Shown: positions 25,496 to 37,015 of the stretch, piece after piece
Layout: each line of letters begins with the position of its first letter
Numbering within the stretch: position 1 is the first letter of the stretch
Assembly (NCBI GenBank): GCA_944989445.1
Contig: CALYLW010000312.1
Location: 891,566-955,565 of the forward strand
Origin: Ampullaceana balthica
Lineage: Eukaryota > Mollusca > Gastropoda > Lymnaeidae
Reading direction: 5' to 3'
DNA length: 64,000 nucleotides
Translations under genes and position numbers: made by a program
Notes under the pieces: generated by a model
Database searches by the model: none
What the model was told of the DNA's origin: nothing
The model's input: only the letters and a program-made list of their open reading frames with translations

Positions 25496-26990
25496 AATGC
25501 TGCCAAAAACAGATCACCAGAGCAAAAAATGGTTACGTTGATAAAAAATTGAACCAACAGAAAGATGTGCTTAAAATGGCCATTAAATAACTTTGAAGAC
25601 ACCAAGAGGTCATAATCGTTCCCTTCCCGGGTCGGGACACATACAACGTAATTACCACCTCGACCCCATTTACCAGACGGAATGTTAATATGACCCCTCT
25701 TCAGACAGCTAAATAAGACTGTGGGGGATCACAACTTCTACGGCCCGGGACTCCGAGACTTACGCCTCCCATACACCATCACCGTATACATCACACGGCT
25801 GGGGCCGAGTCGATGGGAAATGGAATGTTCATGGGTCGCACCCGAAACAAAGGCACCCTAACCTCAAGCACAGGCATCCGACAATACGATAGATTTAATG
25901 CTGCAAGCTTTAGGGCCGCACATAACTCCACGGCAGGCAGGCTGCATGTGGATGGCGCGTTGTAGTTTTCCCAACCCTACCATAGACCAAGGTTTAACAC
26001 CTTCAGAGATTGGGGGAGAGTTTTTAAAAATGTCAGAGGTCATTCGCTCTTACGTTGACCGCATCTATATAAACAATTTCCGCTTTGCTATGTCAATGTA
26101 AACTCATTTACTTCACTTAACTGTCAATACATGCATTCTGGTTTCGCACTTTGTAAGTGTCCAAATTAATGCGAGAATCTGGGAATTTTTATTTTGCGCA
26201 AAAATAAATTTTAAAAAACTTCTACAAATTCTCATGCATTCTTAGAAATTAAAATTGTTATTACCAAGTCACATATCTTTTGCATTTGATATCATTATTT
26301 GAATGATATTTCATATTAGTTCTGATCTAGCCCAGACCGACACAATATCGTGTAACTTTTAATTTCTCCCCTCCTACAGCTCCCCCCCCCCGGGATCACA
26401 GAGCGAGCCTCCAAGTGGACACGCCACTGTAATCGTAACTGCATGACACCATTACTTCGATACCTCGCTAACATTTCTTTAATTCTTCCTCCAAACAGTT
26501 TCTCAAGTCGAGCGGAAGTAGACCTCGGTGGCAAGGTAAGGTGAGACGGCCGGCTCCCCCGCCGCAACAGCCCCTGACCATCCCCAACCACCCCCCCCCA
26601 GCACCAATTACAGTCCGGTACTGTCTGCAGACGCCAAAGCTCACAGGAATTACCCGGAATCGATCTTAGGAAATGTAGACGATGGAAGCTTCCCCCACGC
26701 AACCCTCACTCTCTCTCCCGGCCCCTCTCCACGTACTCTCCGTCATTCTTGTTCCTCCTCTCCCGAATGCTGTGCCATTCACCAACAAGCAAGGACTGTG
26801 ACATCTTTAGCATTTTTTCCCCCTCAGGATAACATTGTGAGTGGATTGTCATCGGTATGGATAAAATTAGTGAGTAGGTTGTCAAATGTTATGAAAAATA
26901 TTAGTGAGCTAATCGTTAATTTTTTTATGGACGCAACAAAAATAGATGTTGGAACATTTTTCTTTGAGGAGAGTGTTACAACATGAGGAA
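25496..26990. other. Non-coding stretch, partly GC-richer
   Basis: About 25,620-26,000 and 26,330-26,790 are GC-richer than their surroundings and look single-copy. No conserved domain was recognised in any frame, including a 128-codon minus-strand frame at 26,316-26,702. They could hold non-coding exons, but no splice context proves this. Confidence 0.35.
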
Positions 26991-27350
26991 TTATTGCATC
27001 ATTTCGACTGTAAGGTTTAATACTTGTTTTTTTTTAAATGTAGTTTTCGTTCTTATAGTAGTTTCTTCCACAACTGCAATGGTTTCATTTCTTGCAGTAC
27101 TTCGAAGTGAATTTTCTGCATTTTGTAAATGATTTGTACCACGTGAGATGGATTTTTTTTCTCGTTTTCTAAGGAATTTATTTTGTTTTATTTTAGCTTC
27201 AACGCTTACATGTGTTTCTTCAAGGCTGATCGTACTTGTGTTATTTTCATTGTGGCCTCCACCTTCATTCGTAAATTGGTAAATGGAAGCACACGAGTAC
27301 GTGTTGGCATCGTAAAACTTGTCGCTCAATGAGTCGCTGGGAATTTCCAT
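26991..27350 (-). CDS. Unrecognised 119-codon open frame
   Basis: The frame starts at an ATG (27,348-27,350) and encodes a hydrophilic protein rich in Asn, Thr, Glu and Lys, with a basic patch around residues 55-70 (KQNKFLRKREKKS). I do not recognise a domain. There is no signal peptide or membrane segment. It lies between unannotated sequence and a MITE at 27,440. It could be an exon of a host gene, a fragment of a mobile-element protein, or a chance frame in moderately AT-rich DNA. Confidence 0.25.
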   Translation of the reverse strand: MEIPSDSLSDKFYDANTYSCASIYQFTNEGGGHNENNTSTISLEETHVSVEAKIKQNKFLRKREKKSISRGTNHLQNAENSLRSTARNETIAVVEETTIRTKTTFKKKQVLNLTVEMMQ

Positions 27351-27439
27351 TTAAACCCAGAATGATTGATTTTTTTGTCTGTGTTTTCGAAAGTACGAAT
27401 AATTAGCGCTATGATAATCCTGTTTATTTTAGCGATATA

Positions 27440-27855
27440 GGGGCTGTCCGTAAATAACGAAACGTGAATTGGGGGGGGGGTCACACACTTTTGATCGTGT
27501 GTCACGAGGGGCAGGGGGGTGTTTAAGAAATGTGACGTCACAACAAAACTCGCAACTTTAAATAAAAGTTCAACTTGGATATTTCGTGGTTTTTAATTTT
27601 TTAAAAGGACGTTTTGCATGGCTTTCATGGTTTTACGATATTAGAGTGCAGATTTACACTAAATGTATATTTAAATGGCAAAAAAGTAATTTGCAACATG
27701 CTATTTTCAAATTAGAAAATACAGCTTTCATGGGAGGGTGTCAAAGCTTTTTGACGTTATATTGGAGGGGGGGGGTCTAAGTTTTTGTGACGACGTGTGG
27801 CGAGGGGGTGGGGGGTATCGGCCAAAATCGCGTGACGTCATTTATGAACGACCCC
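27440..27855. mobile_element. MITE of the GGGG...TCACGC family, copy 2
   Basis: It begins GGGGCTGTCCGTAAATAACG and ends, in inverse, GGGGTCGTTCATAAATGACG followed by TCACGCG. It is flanked by ATA on both sides (27,437-27,439 and 27,856-27,858). Internal G-runs and a GTGTGTCACGAGG segment are shared with copy 1. The right half matches the fragment at 53,080-53,285 over about 200 bp in inverse orientation. Confidence 0.8.
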
Positions 27856-28006
27856 ATAAACCAACATAGAAACGTACTTGATCAGTCTGACCACAACTTT
27901 TATAAAACCTTTGTAAACTAATTTTGTAACGAAGTTCGTTGCCAACGAGTAATATAAAGTGAAGACATTAAAGCACCATAGACAGTGAGTTAAGTTATTA
28001 TGTTTA

Positions 28007-28285
28007 CTAGTGTATCACCCGTCAAAAATGACGGAAGTTTTCAAAATAAATACAAATCAGATTAAAATATAACGTAATACAGAACTTTCCTTTATTTTAT
28101 TTATTTTAATTTTATTCATTTGTTTCCCTATTGCACAATTTTATGCGGCCGTTCGAAAAGAGTTATTTTTTCGTGCAGTAATTTGGTGCGCTGCTTTCTA
28201 AAATTAGTAGCGTCACGGACAGACAGACGGGACAGACAGACGATACATACATTGCAAATTATGTATGTTGATTTTTAGACAGACA
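28007..28285 (-). mobile_element. Non-autonomous Helitron-like element, diverged copy 3
   Basis: On the minus strand the 3' end reads CTTCCGTCATTTTTGACGGG, then TGATACACTAG, then T, so the terminal CTAG is at 28,007-28,010. The further sequence (GACGCTACTAATTTTAGAAA, in inverse near 28,190-28,215) matches copies at 597-1053 and 43,354-43,806. Middle parts are diverged or deleted. The 5' edge is approximate. Confidence 0.6.
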
Positions 28286-28488
28286 CACGATACTTGCACA
28301 CCAGATTGATGAAGTACAGGATTTGACACAATACCATTGCCTGATGTTAAACGGGATATGAAATATGAAGCACATACAAACATTTCTCAGCTGAAAGATG
28401 ACAAATAGATTGAGACGCACTGAAAAACACTGCAAACTGACAGATAATAAACTTGTTTAGAAACGAAAGCTTGACAAAGAATTTTTTT

Positions 28489-28876
28489 TTAAAAAGTCTT
28501 TGTTTCTCTAACGGACCTGCACTTAGAATCGTCTAAAAGTCTTTGTTTCTCTAACGGACCTGCACTTAAAATCGTCTAAAAGTCTTTGTTTCTCTAACGG
28601 ACCTGCACTTAAAATCGTCTAAAAGTCTTTGTTTCTCTAACGGACCTGCACTTAAAATCGTCTAAAAGTCTTTGTTTCTCTAAAGGACCTGCACTTAGAA
28701 TCGTCTAAAAGTCTTTGTTTCTCTAACGGACCTGCACTTAGAATCGTCTAAAAGTCTTTGTTTCTCTAACGGACCTGCACTTAGAATCGTCTAAAAGTCT
28801 TTGTTTCTCTAACGGACCTGCACTTAGAATCGTCTAAAAGTCTTTGTTTCTCTAACGGACCTGCACTTAGAATCGT
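28489..28876. repeat. 43-bp minisatellite, 9 copies
   Basis: The unit is AAAAGTCTTTGTTTCTCTAA followed by CGGACCTGCACTTAGAATCGTCT. Copies are almost identical; the variants are AAAATCG for AGAATCG and one AAAGGACC. Confidence 0.97.
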
Positions 28877-29540
28877 CTTGTCCTCCGTAAATTATTAACG
28901 AAGTCTCCGAATACTTTGCTCTGTGACGCGGTTTTAAAGTTGATCGCCTCACAAGAGATTAAATTTGTGGAATTTTTTGTTTAAAGAGGAGTAATCGTTC
29001 ATTTTTTTAAAAAAAATGTTAAAATTTGAGTATGACAATATTCTTCAACAATGGTATTATAGAATATGGGAAATTTGAAAATTAAAAAAAAACAACTAAT
29101 TTCAGTGTTTTATCCGTAAGAGTGAACGTCTCCCTGGCACAAGTGTCTATGAATTTAATACTCTTCTTTATAAAAGAAAAATTATTTTTAATGTCTTGCG
29201 ATGAAGTCATCATTAAAAAAAGTTTCGCATTATTGTTCAGCAGATATCTTAACTGCAAAGGTAAACATGAAAATTATCATTGTTCAACATTATATGATTT
29301 TAATTCTGGATTCGATTTCCAGTGTCAAAGCGACAATACTTGCAATGAGCTATGATAAAAATAAAACACACAAATTTCTAAGGCTGTGAGGGCATCCATT
29401 ACCATGCAACAATTGCTCTTCATTTTCGGTAACCCCAAAAAATCACTAGAGACATGTTTGCTGTGGCGACCAACAACATTAGGGCGAAGTGTTGAGTGCA
29501 CCCGCTGAAGGCCCGCCCCCCCCCCGGATGCGGCTTCATC
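28877..29540. other. Upstream region of the UNC93-like exon
   Basis: The sequence is AT-rich until about 29,440, then sharply GC-richer toward the ATG at 29,541. The 5' UTR or an upstream intron boundary must lie here, but no TATA box or acceptor can be called confidently. An out-of-frame ATG at 29,528 precedes the start. Confidence 0.35.
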
Positions 29541-30903
29541 ATGTCCACGAACAGCAGCAACGGCAACAACGCCGGCAACAACAGCCTCAGTCCGTTCGAC
29601 CTCAGCGGCCTGGGCATGGGCTTCGGCCTCTACAGGCCCCGCCGCCCGAGCTACACCTTCGCCACCAAGTACAACCGTCAGCGCAGCGAGAGCTACCGGT
29701 ACGCCACGAGGAGAGACAACCAGGATTCCACGTCCGACGCCAGCAACGGCGAGGACTTCATCGAGGGCGTTCTGCGGAATAAATCCCGAAACGTCAGCTA
29801 CGTCCGAGCGACGAGGTACCACGACGATCACGCCACGTCACCCAAGATTGGTGTTGTTCTATCAGACGACGATCAAGTCGCGCCGGCGAAGGTGGATCAC
29901 GACGACGAGGCCGACGTCGTCGCCGGATATCACGCACCTCTCCACGTGACCGTTTACCCCACAACAACGACGCCGGGGTCGCAGAACAACCACCACCCAA
30001 CGACTCTCCTGTACTCCAGCAGCGACGACGAAGCAATATGCCAGAGCCAAAACTTCATCAACAACCAGTGTGCGGCGCACCGAAACCTAGCATTAAATCA
30101 CGCGGTCTCGCCTAACATCAGGAAATTCAAAGCCGCGGATGCGCACGAAGGTGCGCACGAACAGAAAGAACCTCTTGCAAAACCCAGCACGAAACCTGAC
30201 GCGTCGACTCCTTCGCACGGCGCAATTTCCCCGTTTTCATTCAACAAAAATTTAATAATCTTGTGCGTTAGTTTCATTTTGATTTTCTCCTCCTTCCGCG
30301 CCATTCAAAACCTCCAGTCGTCGATGAACACAGAAGGTCACCTCGGGATAATCACAATGATGGTGGTCCACATCTCCATGATCGTCGCGTGCCTCCTCGC
30401 CCCCATCATCGTTAACATTTTCACAGCGAAGTGGGGTCTATGCATCGGCATTCTCTGCTTCCTAATCTGGTTCGCCGCCAATTTCCACCCCACGTTCTAC
30501 ACACTCATTCCCACCTCACTGCTCGTCGGCTTCGGACAAGGGATCCTATGGAACGCGGAGAGCTCTTACATCCTCAAACTCGCCTTCGACTCATCCAGGG
30601 TCACCCGGGGTCAACTCGATCGCGAGATGTTCCGCTTTCACGGCGTCTTCCTCGCCTGCTTTCAGAGCACCCACATTTGGGGAAATTTGATTTCGTCTCT
30701 GCTGCTCTCTCAGCGGGCTAATGAGATTGCGGGCGCTCAGCTCGCGTCTACCTCGCAGAGGCTGTCGTCCGACCCGTCCAACGAGTCCCTCCCGCTCCAG
30801 GATCGGCCCATGGAAGGGGAGGACGTCATGGGGAAGACCCAATGCGGGGCGCTGCACAGATGTAAGGTGTCCGTGGTCGACATCTTCCCTGATATCCCCC
30901 CTG
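29541..30903 (+). CDS. UNC93-like membrane protein, 5' coding exon (partial gene)
   Basis: The exon encodes about 454 residues and ends at a consensus donor (CCTG/GTAAGT). Residues 1-230 are a hydrophilic, Ser/Asn/Asp-rich cytosolic-type region with repeated aromatic-basic patches (SYTFATKYNRQ, SYRYATRRDNQ). From about 235 come five hydrophobic segments (roughly 236-254, 268-290, 298-316, 320-340, 366-388). The first is followed by FRAIQNLQSSMNTEGHLG, the signature of the UNC93 branch of the major facilitator superfamily; GFGQGILWNAESSYI in segment four fits the same family. UNC93 proteins act as ion-channel regulatory subunits (worm UNC-93) or in Toll-like receptor trafficking (UNC93B1); which role applies here cannot be told. 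The start is the first in-frame ATG. The remaining membrane segments must be in downstream exons that I could not locate. GC content is far above that of the flanks. Confidence 0.85.
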
Positions 30904-30909
30904 GTAAGT
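30904..30909 (+). other. Splice donor (GTAAGT) of the UNC93-like exon
   Basis: G/GTAAGT is a full consensus 5' splice site. Downstream the reading frame enters a simple tandem repeat, and the protein similarity ends exactly here. Confidence 0.8.
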
Positions 30910-30938
30910 ACTTTTGTTGTTTTCTTCTGCTTTCATGG

Positions 30939-31165
30939 GGATGGAAGGTTTGGGTGGTGGCTGGAAGGTTTGGGTGGGGGCTGGAAGGTGTGGGTGTGGG
31001 CTGGAAGGTTTGGGTGGGGGCTGGAAAGTTTGGGTGGGGGCTGGAAGGTTTGGGTGGGGGCTGGAAGGTTTGGGTGTGGGCTGGAAGGTTTGGGTGGGGG
31101 CTGGAAGGTTTGGGTGGGGCTGGAAGGTTTGCGTGTGGGCTGGAAGGTTTGGGTGGGGGGGTCAA
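30939..31165 (+). repeat. Intronic G-rich 20-bp minisatellite, about 11 copies
   Basis: The unit is CTGGAAGGTTTGGGTGGGGG and begins about 35 bp inside the intron. Each unit has a GGG and a GGGG(G) run on the transcribed-sense strand, so the pre-mRNA could form G-quadruplexes. The frame stays open through the array, producing a Trp/Gly-rich read-through that is not expected to be coding. Confidence 0.95.
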
Positions 31166-31499
31166 GGAAAGTGGAGGGGAAGAGAAATTGCGTGTAAATG
31201 CAGGGTGAAGAAAGAGAAGAAGAGCAAACTAACGTGGACAATTCAGGACAGACACAGAATAAAATCGTTTTTATCAGTGACAATAAGATACAATACAAGT
31301 GAAAAGAGGGATAAACGAAAGAAGGCAATACCATTGTAAAAGAAGAAAAAAATAACACTTTTTTTCTTATATTGCTTATGCAAAATTGGCAAAATTTTAA
31401 TTAAAAAAATATAGATTGATTATATGAGAAAATGTGAAGACAGGGAGAAGACAATATGAAAACAGAGAAAAGAAAGAGGGGATGTGAAGACAAAGAAAG

Positions 31500-31503
<4 letters not shown>
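31166..31503. other. Intronic/non-coding purine-rich stretch
   Basis: AG-rich sequence leads into the microsatellite. No exon was seen. Confidence 0.4.

Positions 31504-31573
<70 letters not shown>
31504..31573. repeat. (AG)n microsatellite
   Basis: About 35 perfect AG dinucleotides lie within a longer purine-rich region. Confidence 0.97.
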
Positions 31574-31576
<3 letters not shown>

Positions 31577-31856
31577 GATGAGAGAAGAGAAGAGTCGAAG
31601 AAAGAAGGGGGGGGGAAATAGGGTTTTATAAAAGATTACAGTACATCACGGTAAAATTAAAGGAGAGAAATAGAGCGAGTGAAAGGGAAAGACAAATATA
31701 GAGGAGAGTAGGAAATGGAGTAGGCTCAAGTATCAGAGAGAGATGAAAGATTACAGTACACTGCTATGAGGATAGGGTAAGCCAGCAAGTTGGGATCAAT
31801 AGATGTGAGACAGACATGATTGTAAACCTTGGCCACGGAAATTTAGTGGCTGCATT

Positions 31857-32130
31857 GTGCTGGTGCTGGTGTACAAATATGTGGCTTTAAGCTGGTGCTG
31901 GTGTACACAAATATGTGGCTTTAAGTTGGTGCTGGTGTACACAAATATGTGGCTTTAAGTTGGTGCTGGTGTACACAAATATGTGTTTTAATGTGTTTCT
32001 ACTGTGCTCAAATATGTGGTTTTAAGATGGCACCAGTGTGCACGAATATGAGTCTTAAAGATGGCGCTAGTGTGCACAACTATATCTGGGTCTAGTGTAG
32101 AATATGTGCCTTAATGCTGGGGTTGGTGTA
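31857..32130. repeat. ~34-bp tandem repeat decaying to the right
   Basis: Units such as TTGGTGCTGGTGTACACAAA followed by TATGTGGCTTTAAG start near 31,861, 31,893, 31,927 and 31,961. More diverged versions continue to about 32,130. Confidence 0.85.
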
Positions 32131-32469
32131 CAGATGTGTCCTTAAGATGGTGCCATTGAATATTATTATATGTTTTTTTTTCATGCCCGTGATAATGTGC
32201 TCTTATTCAAACATCAATGAATATTTATTAATTCCACAAATGGAGCTGGGCGATTGATTGCTTCTATTTCTATATCTTTATTGTAGTTTATTCCTTTCAT
32301 TTCCATGCCATTCTCTACTCCCATTATATTCAATCACTCTCGGGGGGCTCTAAGAAAATTGGTGACCTTTAAGTGCATCCCGCCTTCACGAGACATTTAC
32401 TGTTCCATCTGGTTCATCGTTCACTGTATTTATATCCCGGTTAAACGGAGCTCATCTGCGACGTAAACT
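32131..32469. other. Non-coding stretch
   Basis: No feature was recognised. Confidence 0.4.
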
Positions 32470-32990
32470 TACTCTTAGCCATATGCAAACCCAGAGCGAT
32501 GTGGCGACCCAATGGCATATGCATACCCAGAACGGTGGGTGGGGGGACCAATAGCATACGCAAAGCCCTTGCCATACGCAAACATATGATCTAAAAGCTA
32601 AGCTCAGAGCTTCATGCTAACTCAATCCCTACGCAAACCGAGTGATGTAGTGATGTAGGCAAACTCAGGGTCTTAGAGCCAACCAAAGGTCACATCCAAA
32701 TATATTGCCATAAGCACAATTCTGGTCTTAAAGCTAAACTCAGAGATTTATGCCAACGATGAGCAACATGCAAGCCTAGTGCCGTTTACAAACCCAGTGC
32801 CATATATAGGGAAACCCGCAGGATCTTGAAGCCAACCTAGTGCCAAATGCAAGCTCACGCCATAGCCAAATTTTTCGGCTTTGTTCAAACTCACGGACGT
32901 AAGACAACCCGGGCGTATGAAAATCGTAAGCCACCATGGGTCTGAAACACACCTAGGGCCATAAGCCAAGTTAGGACCAACGCCAGCCCA
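32470..32990. repeat. Highly degenerate ~25-45-bp repeat region
   Basis: Phrases like CATATGCAAACCCAGAGC, GCCATACGCAAACATATG and AGCTAAGCTCAGAGCTTCAT recur with many substitutions and variable spacing. This looks like an old decayed tandem array. Confidence 0.5.
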
Positions 32991-34597
32991 GGCTCAATAT
33001 TCTATTTCTGGCTAGCCGAAGCTTTGTTCGGGGCCAAAAAATTGGTATAAATAAATACACATTTAGACGAACGATTCTGGAGCCTTCTGAAACCACATCC
33101 GGGGAAGAAATATTTTGAATTACACACATACAATAAACCTTTTGCGAAATGTACAAATATTTCCTTCTCATGTGTTCCAATTGGTAAGATTCATTTCAAA
33201 ATATTTTTTTTCATGTCATTTATAATTCTATTATAATTAAGGACTAAATCACAAAAAATCAATACTAACGTATTCAGATTCATAAAACTGGCTTGGCAAA
33301 TGCAGAAACACTTTGAGTTTGTCCTGCTTGTTAGCGGTGAACAAAATGTGGGTGAGACTGCAATCAGGCGTATAGATTAGTAGATGGATAACATGCAAAC
33401 AGGGTATGAGTGAGCCTGACAAGACGTCACAAAACAGCGAACTTTTTAGCAAAGAGCCTTCTTCAACGAACAAATAGAACACAAATAAAAAGAATATATA
33501 GAAATAAAAACCTTAAATCTTAACTATAAAAACTTCAAAACTTTGCTCTCTTTGGCTCTGGATTTTACTGCAGCTAAGTTTTAATTTCTTGACGGTATGT
33601 TACACATTGGCTACGTTTATTATTAAAGGAAATGTTGTCTCATTAATTTTGAAAATACAATTTGAAAAGATGTGTCGCAAGTGCAGTCTTGAAGGCTTTA
33701 GTAGTTGGAATACTACGAATGTGTAATGGTAGAGAATTCTATTGTTTTGCTGCACAAAAAGAGAAAGACCTTTCGCAAACTTTTTTAATGGGTGTCTTAG
33801 GAACAGAGAAATACGTGTGTCTTCAGAAGAGCGGAGCTGGCGAGTGGGTGATTAGACGCGACAGAATTTCAGTAAGATAGGAAGGGCACGAGTCAGAAAA
33901 TAAGTTGTGACAGAGAACGGCCAGTTTGTAATCAATTCGGGCTTGTATAGACACCCAATGAAGTGAGTTAAGTAGCGGAGCAGTTTGTTCTATCTCTCTG
34001 TTTTTGTTCTAACATCTCTCAGTATTTGTTCTAAATCTCTCTGTATTCGCTCTAACATCTCTGAGTATTCATTCTCATATCTCATTGTATTCGTCCTATT
34101 GCCTCTCTGCAATATTCCTAATATCTCTCCTCTGTCTCAGACAGTAAAGATAAATAAACACTGCAAGACAAATTTAAATGGAGTAACGAAATTTGTAAAT
34201 ACAACAACAGCGCAAGCATCGCGGACGGCAAAGTAATCGTGTTACAGAAATAATTCAATCAGCCTCGTTCTGTCTAATCCACCCCCCCCAAAAAAAAACA
34301 CAAAAAAAACTATCCTTGGGTCACAATAAATTCGATTTTCCTCTGCCGAAGATACCAGTAGAATGTTTTAAAAGATAAGTATCTAGAGAGCCGACGATAA
34401 CAGGCAGCGAATTATGGACGGGAGCCGGCCAAGAGAGATAACCGAGACGTCGCTCTCCCGGGCCTTGAGAGACCAATTAAAGACCTTGGAAAACTTGGAA
34501 AAGTGATTAAATGTATACGGTGTTGGGGCCTAGCTCCCTTGACTATTTCCCGTGGCTTTCTCGTGCCCCGGGGAGCTGACTTAACGTTAAGGAGACG
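32991..34597. other. Non-coding stretch
   Basis: A 72-codon frame at 33,662-33,880 is not recognised and may belong to an old dispersed element continuing to about 33,985. About 33,985-34,140 has degenerate CTCTCTGTATTTGTTCTAAC-like repeats. 34,390-34,597 is GC-richer and single-copy-looking. Confidence 0.35.
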
Positions 34598-34850
34598 TGA
34601 CGTCATGATTGAAATGCCAGCTTCCATGTTAGTAGCGTGACGTCATGATTGAACTGCTAGCATCCACGTTAGTGGCGTGACGTCATGATTGAACTGCTAG
34701 CATCCACGTTAGTGGCGTGACGTCATGATTGAACTGCTAGCATCCACGTTAGTACCGTGACGACATGATTGATCAGCTAGCATCCATGCTAATAGCGTGA
34801 CGTCACGATTGAAATGCTAAAGTTCAGGTTATTAGAGTGACGTCATGATT
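34598..34850. repeat. 40-bp tandem repeat carrying palindromic TGACGTCA (CRE) sites
   Basis: TGACGTCA is present at 34,598, 34,638, 34,678, 34,718, 34,798 and 34,838, with a mutated TGACGACA at 34,758. The spacing is exactly 40 bp. The rest of the unit reads TGATTGAACTGCTAGCATCC then ACGTTAGTGGCG and is more variable toward the right. TGACGTCA is the full cAMP-response element bound by CREB/ATF bZIP factors; whether any factor binds here is unknown. Confidence 0.9.
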
Positions 34851-35645
34851 GCACTGGCATTTTTGTGTGAACACATTTCAAATAAATATTATGCTTTTAA
34901 TAAATCAAATTAACATTATAGCATGCTTCAAGCCGTGCTAAACATTATATGTTGCGTAACTATGTTTTGTTCCCTTGGTTATCTTGTATAGCATGTTACA
35001 AAGCTGATGTATAGCTGAATGCGTGTGTTTATACGTGAGTGTGTGTGTTTGTGTGTGTGTGGGTGTGTAGTAAGGAGAATGTTAACCGTATGATTTAGTC
35101 TAAAATCCTGCATCTGGTAAAACCATGTCTCAAATTTATAATTTTTATGAGATAGAGATGTTTTAAAGTATTCACGTAAAATTTAAGTCTACTTCAGAAT
35201 TCACTCTCCAATTATATGCTGTATGTCTTTATACATACCGTGGAAACTTCTTCAATGAAAAACAATACGTTTTTCAAGACAATATTTTTTTGTATACTGA
35301 CTTGAGATGAATAAAATAAGATATGGTAGTTTTTAACAAGGCAAAAACTTTAAAAAATTGCTTGCTATATCAATTTCATAATAAGTGCCATAATCTTAGA
35401 AATGCTTAAAAATGACATGGCAATGTAGCCAAGTTTATATGGATTATGTAATTTTAATCAATGTAGGTCATGGGCACTTACTGGCGGTGAGTTTAATTTA
35501 TCATGGACGCTCAAATTTTCCCACGTATATATATTTATATATATTTATATCGCATCACATTTTGCACGCTAACTCAAATGATTATATACATTTTTTCTGA
35601 TATGACAGAAAATGTGCAGATTTAGAAAACAAGAAATATGGAAGC
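34851..35645. other. AT-rich non-coding stretch
   Basis: A short GT-rich run occurs near 35,035-35,070. No gene was seen. Confidence 0.4.
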
Positions 35646-36062
35646 TACAGTGGAACCTCGGTATGCGTCCTTAATACGTTCCAGACACTTGGACTTATAC
35701 GAAACAGGACGTATACAAAACGTATTTTTAACATAAGATAAAAGGAAAAATGATTAATCCGTTCCTAGGAAACAACGCATATTATTATTTACATTTAATA
35801 CATTTATTGACGTAGTCGTAAACATAATTTAAACATTTCTTAATACTAAAAGACATAAATTAAAATAACTTAAGTGCAATAAATAAAATAAAAATTAGCC
35901 TCACTTTAACTTGGGTGAGACGAGTCAAGTGCTTGCTAACATGGTGATGAGAAGGAGATATTATTGTTTGTGAGGAAAGTCGGCTTTAAATAAAACTTCA
36001 GGAACATGGCATTCTGTTGTTTTTTTCTATTTTCTGAAAATTTCTGCCTCTTTTCTTTAGTT

Positions 36063-36345
36063 GAACATGGTTGAGGCTCTATTCCCTAGTTGACCATGGT
36101 TGAGGCTCTATTCCCTAGTTGACCATGGTTGAGGCTCTATTCCCTAGTTGACCATGGTTGAGGCTCTATTCCCTAGTTGACCATGGTTGAGGCTCTATTC
36201 CCTAGTTGACCCATGGTTGAGGCTCTATTCCCTAGTTGACCATGGTTGAGGATCTATTCCCTAGTTGACCATGGTTGAGGCTCTACTCCCTAGTTGACCA
36301 TGGTTGAGGCTCTATTTCCCTAGTTGACCATGGTTGAGGCTCGCC
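36063..36345. repeat. 29-bp minisatellite inside the pogo-like element
   Basis: The unit is CCCTAGTTGACCATGGTTGA plus GGCTCTATT, about 10 copies, with occasional 1-bp insertions. Confidence 0.95.
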
Positions 36346-36669
36346 AGGTTTGACTTTGACTTACATCTGTCTAAAGAACTTTTACCTTCTCTTCAGGATG
36401 TTTAAAAAATGTGACATAGTCTCATTAACTTAGTTAGAACTCATGTTAAGTGAATTTAATTAAAATTTACCTGTTATTGCGCGAGGCGAGTTGTTCACTG
36501 TATTGTAGCAAGTTAAGTACCTACACACATGGGAGGTGGAATATGACGTAGTGTTGTGCTTCAATCCAAGTTACGCATGCACTTTTAAATTATTTTTTTT
36601 ATGTGTCAGTTTTACACATACAATTTCTAGCACGCACGCCGGTCGTGGTGTTCCAAACAAAAGGTTTCG

Positions 36670-37015
36670 CGTCAAAACAGGACGTATATCAAGTTGGACT
36701 TAAACCAAAACAGGACGTATATCAAGTTGGACTTAAACCAAAACAGGACGCATATCAAGTTGGACTTATACCAAAACAGGACGTATATCAAGTTGGACTT
36801 ATACCAAAACAGGACGTTTATCAAGTTGGACTTATACCAAAACAGGACGTATATCAAGTTGGACTTAAACCAAAACAGGACGTATATCAAGTTGGACTTA
36901 TACCAAAACAGGACGTATATCAAGTTGGACTTAAACCAAAACAGGACGTATATCAAGTTGGACTTATACCAAAACAGGACGTATATCAAGTTGGACTTAA
37001 ACCAAAGCAGACGTA
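36670..37015. repeat. 33-bp minisatellite at the right end of the pogo-like element
   Basis: The unit is AGGACGTATATCAAGTTGGA followed by CTTATACCAAAAC, about 10-11 copies. Two versions (TTATACC and TTAAACC) often alternate, giving a 66-bp pattern. The unit resembles the subterminal sequence at the left end (GGACTTATACGAAACAGGAC at about 35,691). Since 33 is a multiple of three, both strands have long open frames with 11-residue repeats; these are considered non-coding. Confidence 0.95.

Noticed and set aside
29325..29831. Ala/Val-rich minus-strand frame opposite the UNC93-like exon
   Set aside because: Antisense shadow of a GC-rich coding exon; no family match.
30904..31208. Read-through of the UNC93-like frame into a Trp/Gly-rich tail
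   Set aside because: Family similarity stops exactly at a consensus donor and the tail is a 20-bp repeat; treated as intron unless retention is shown.
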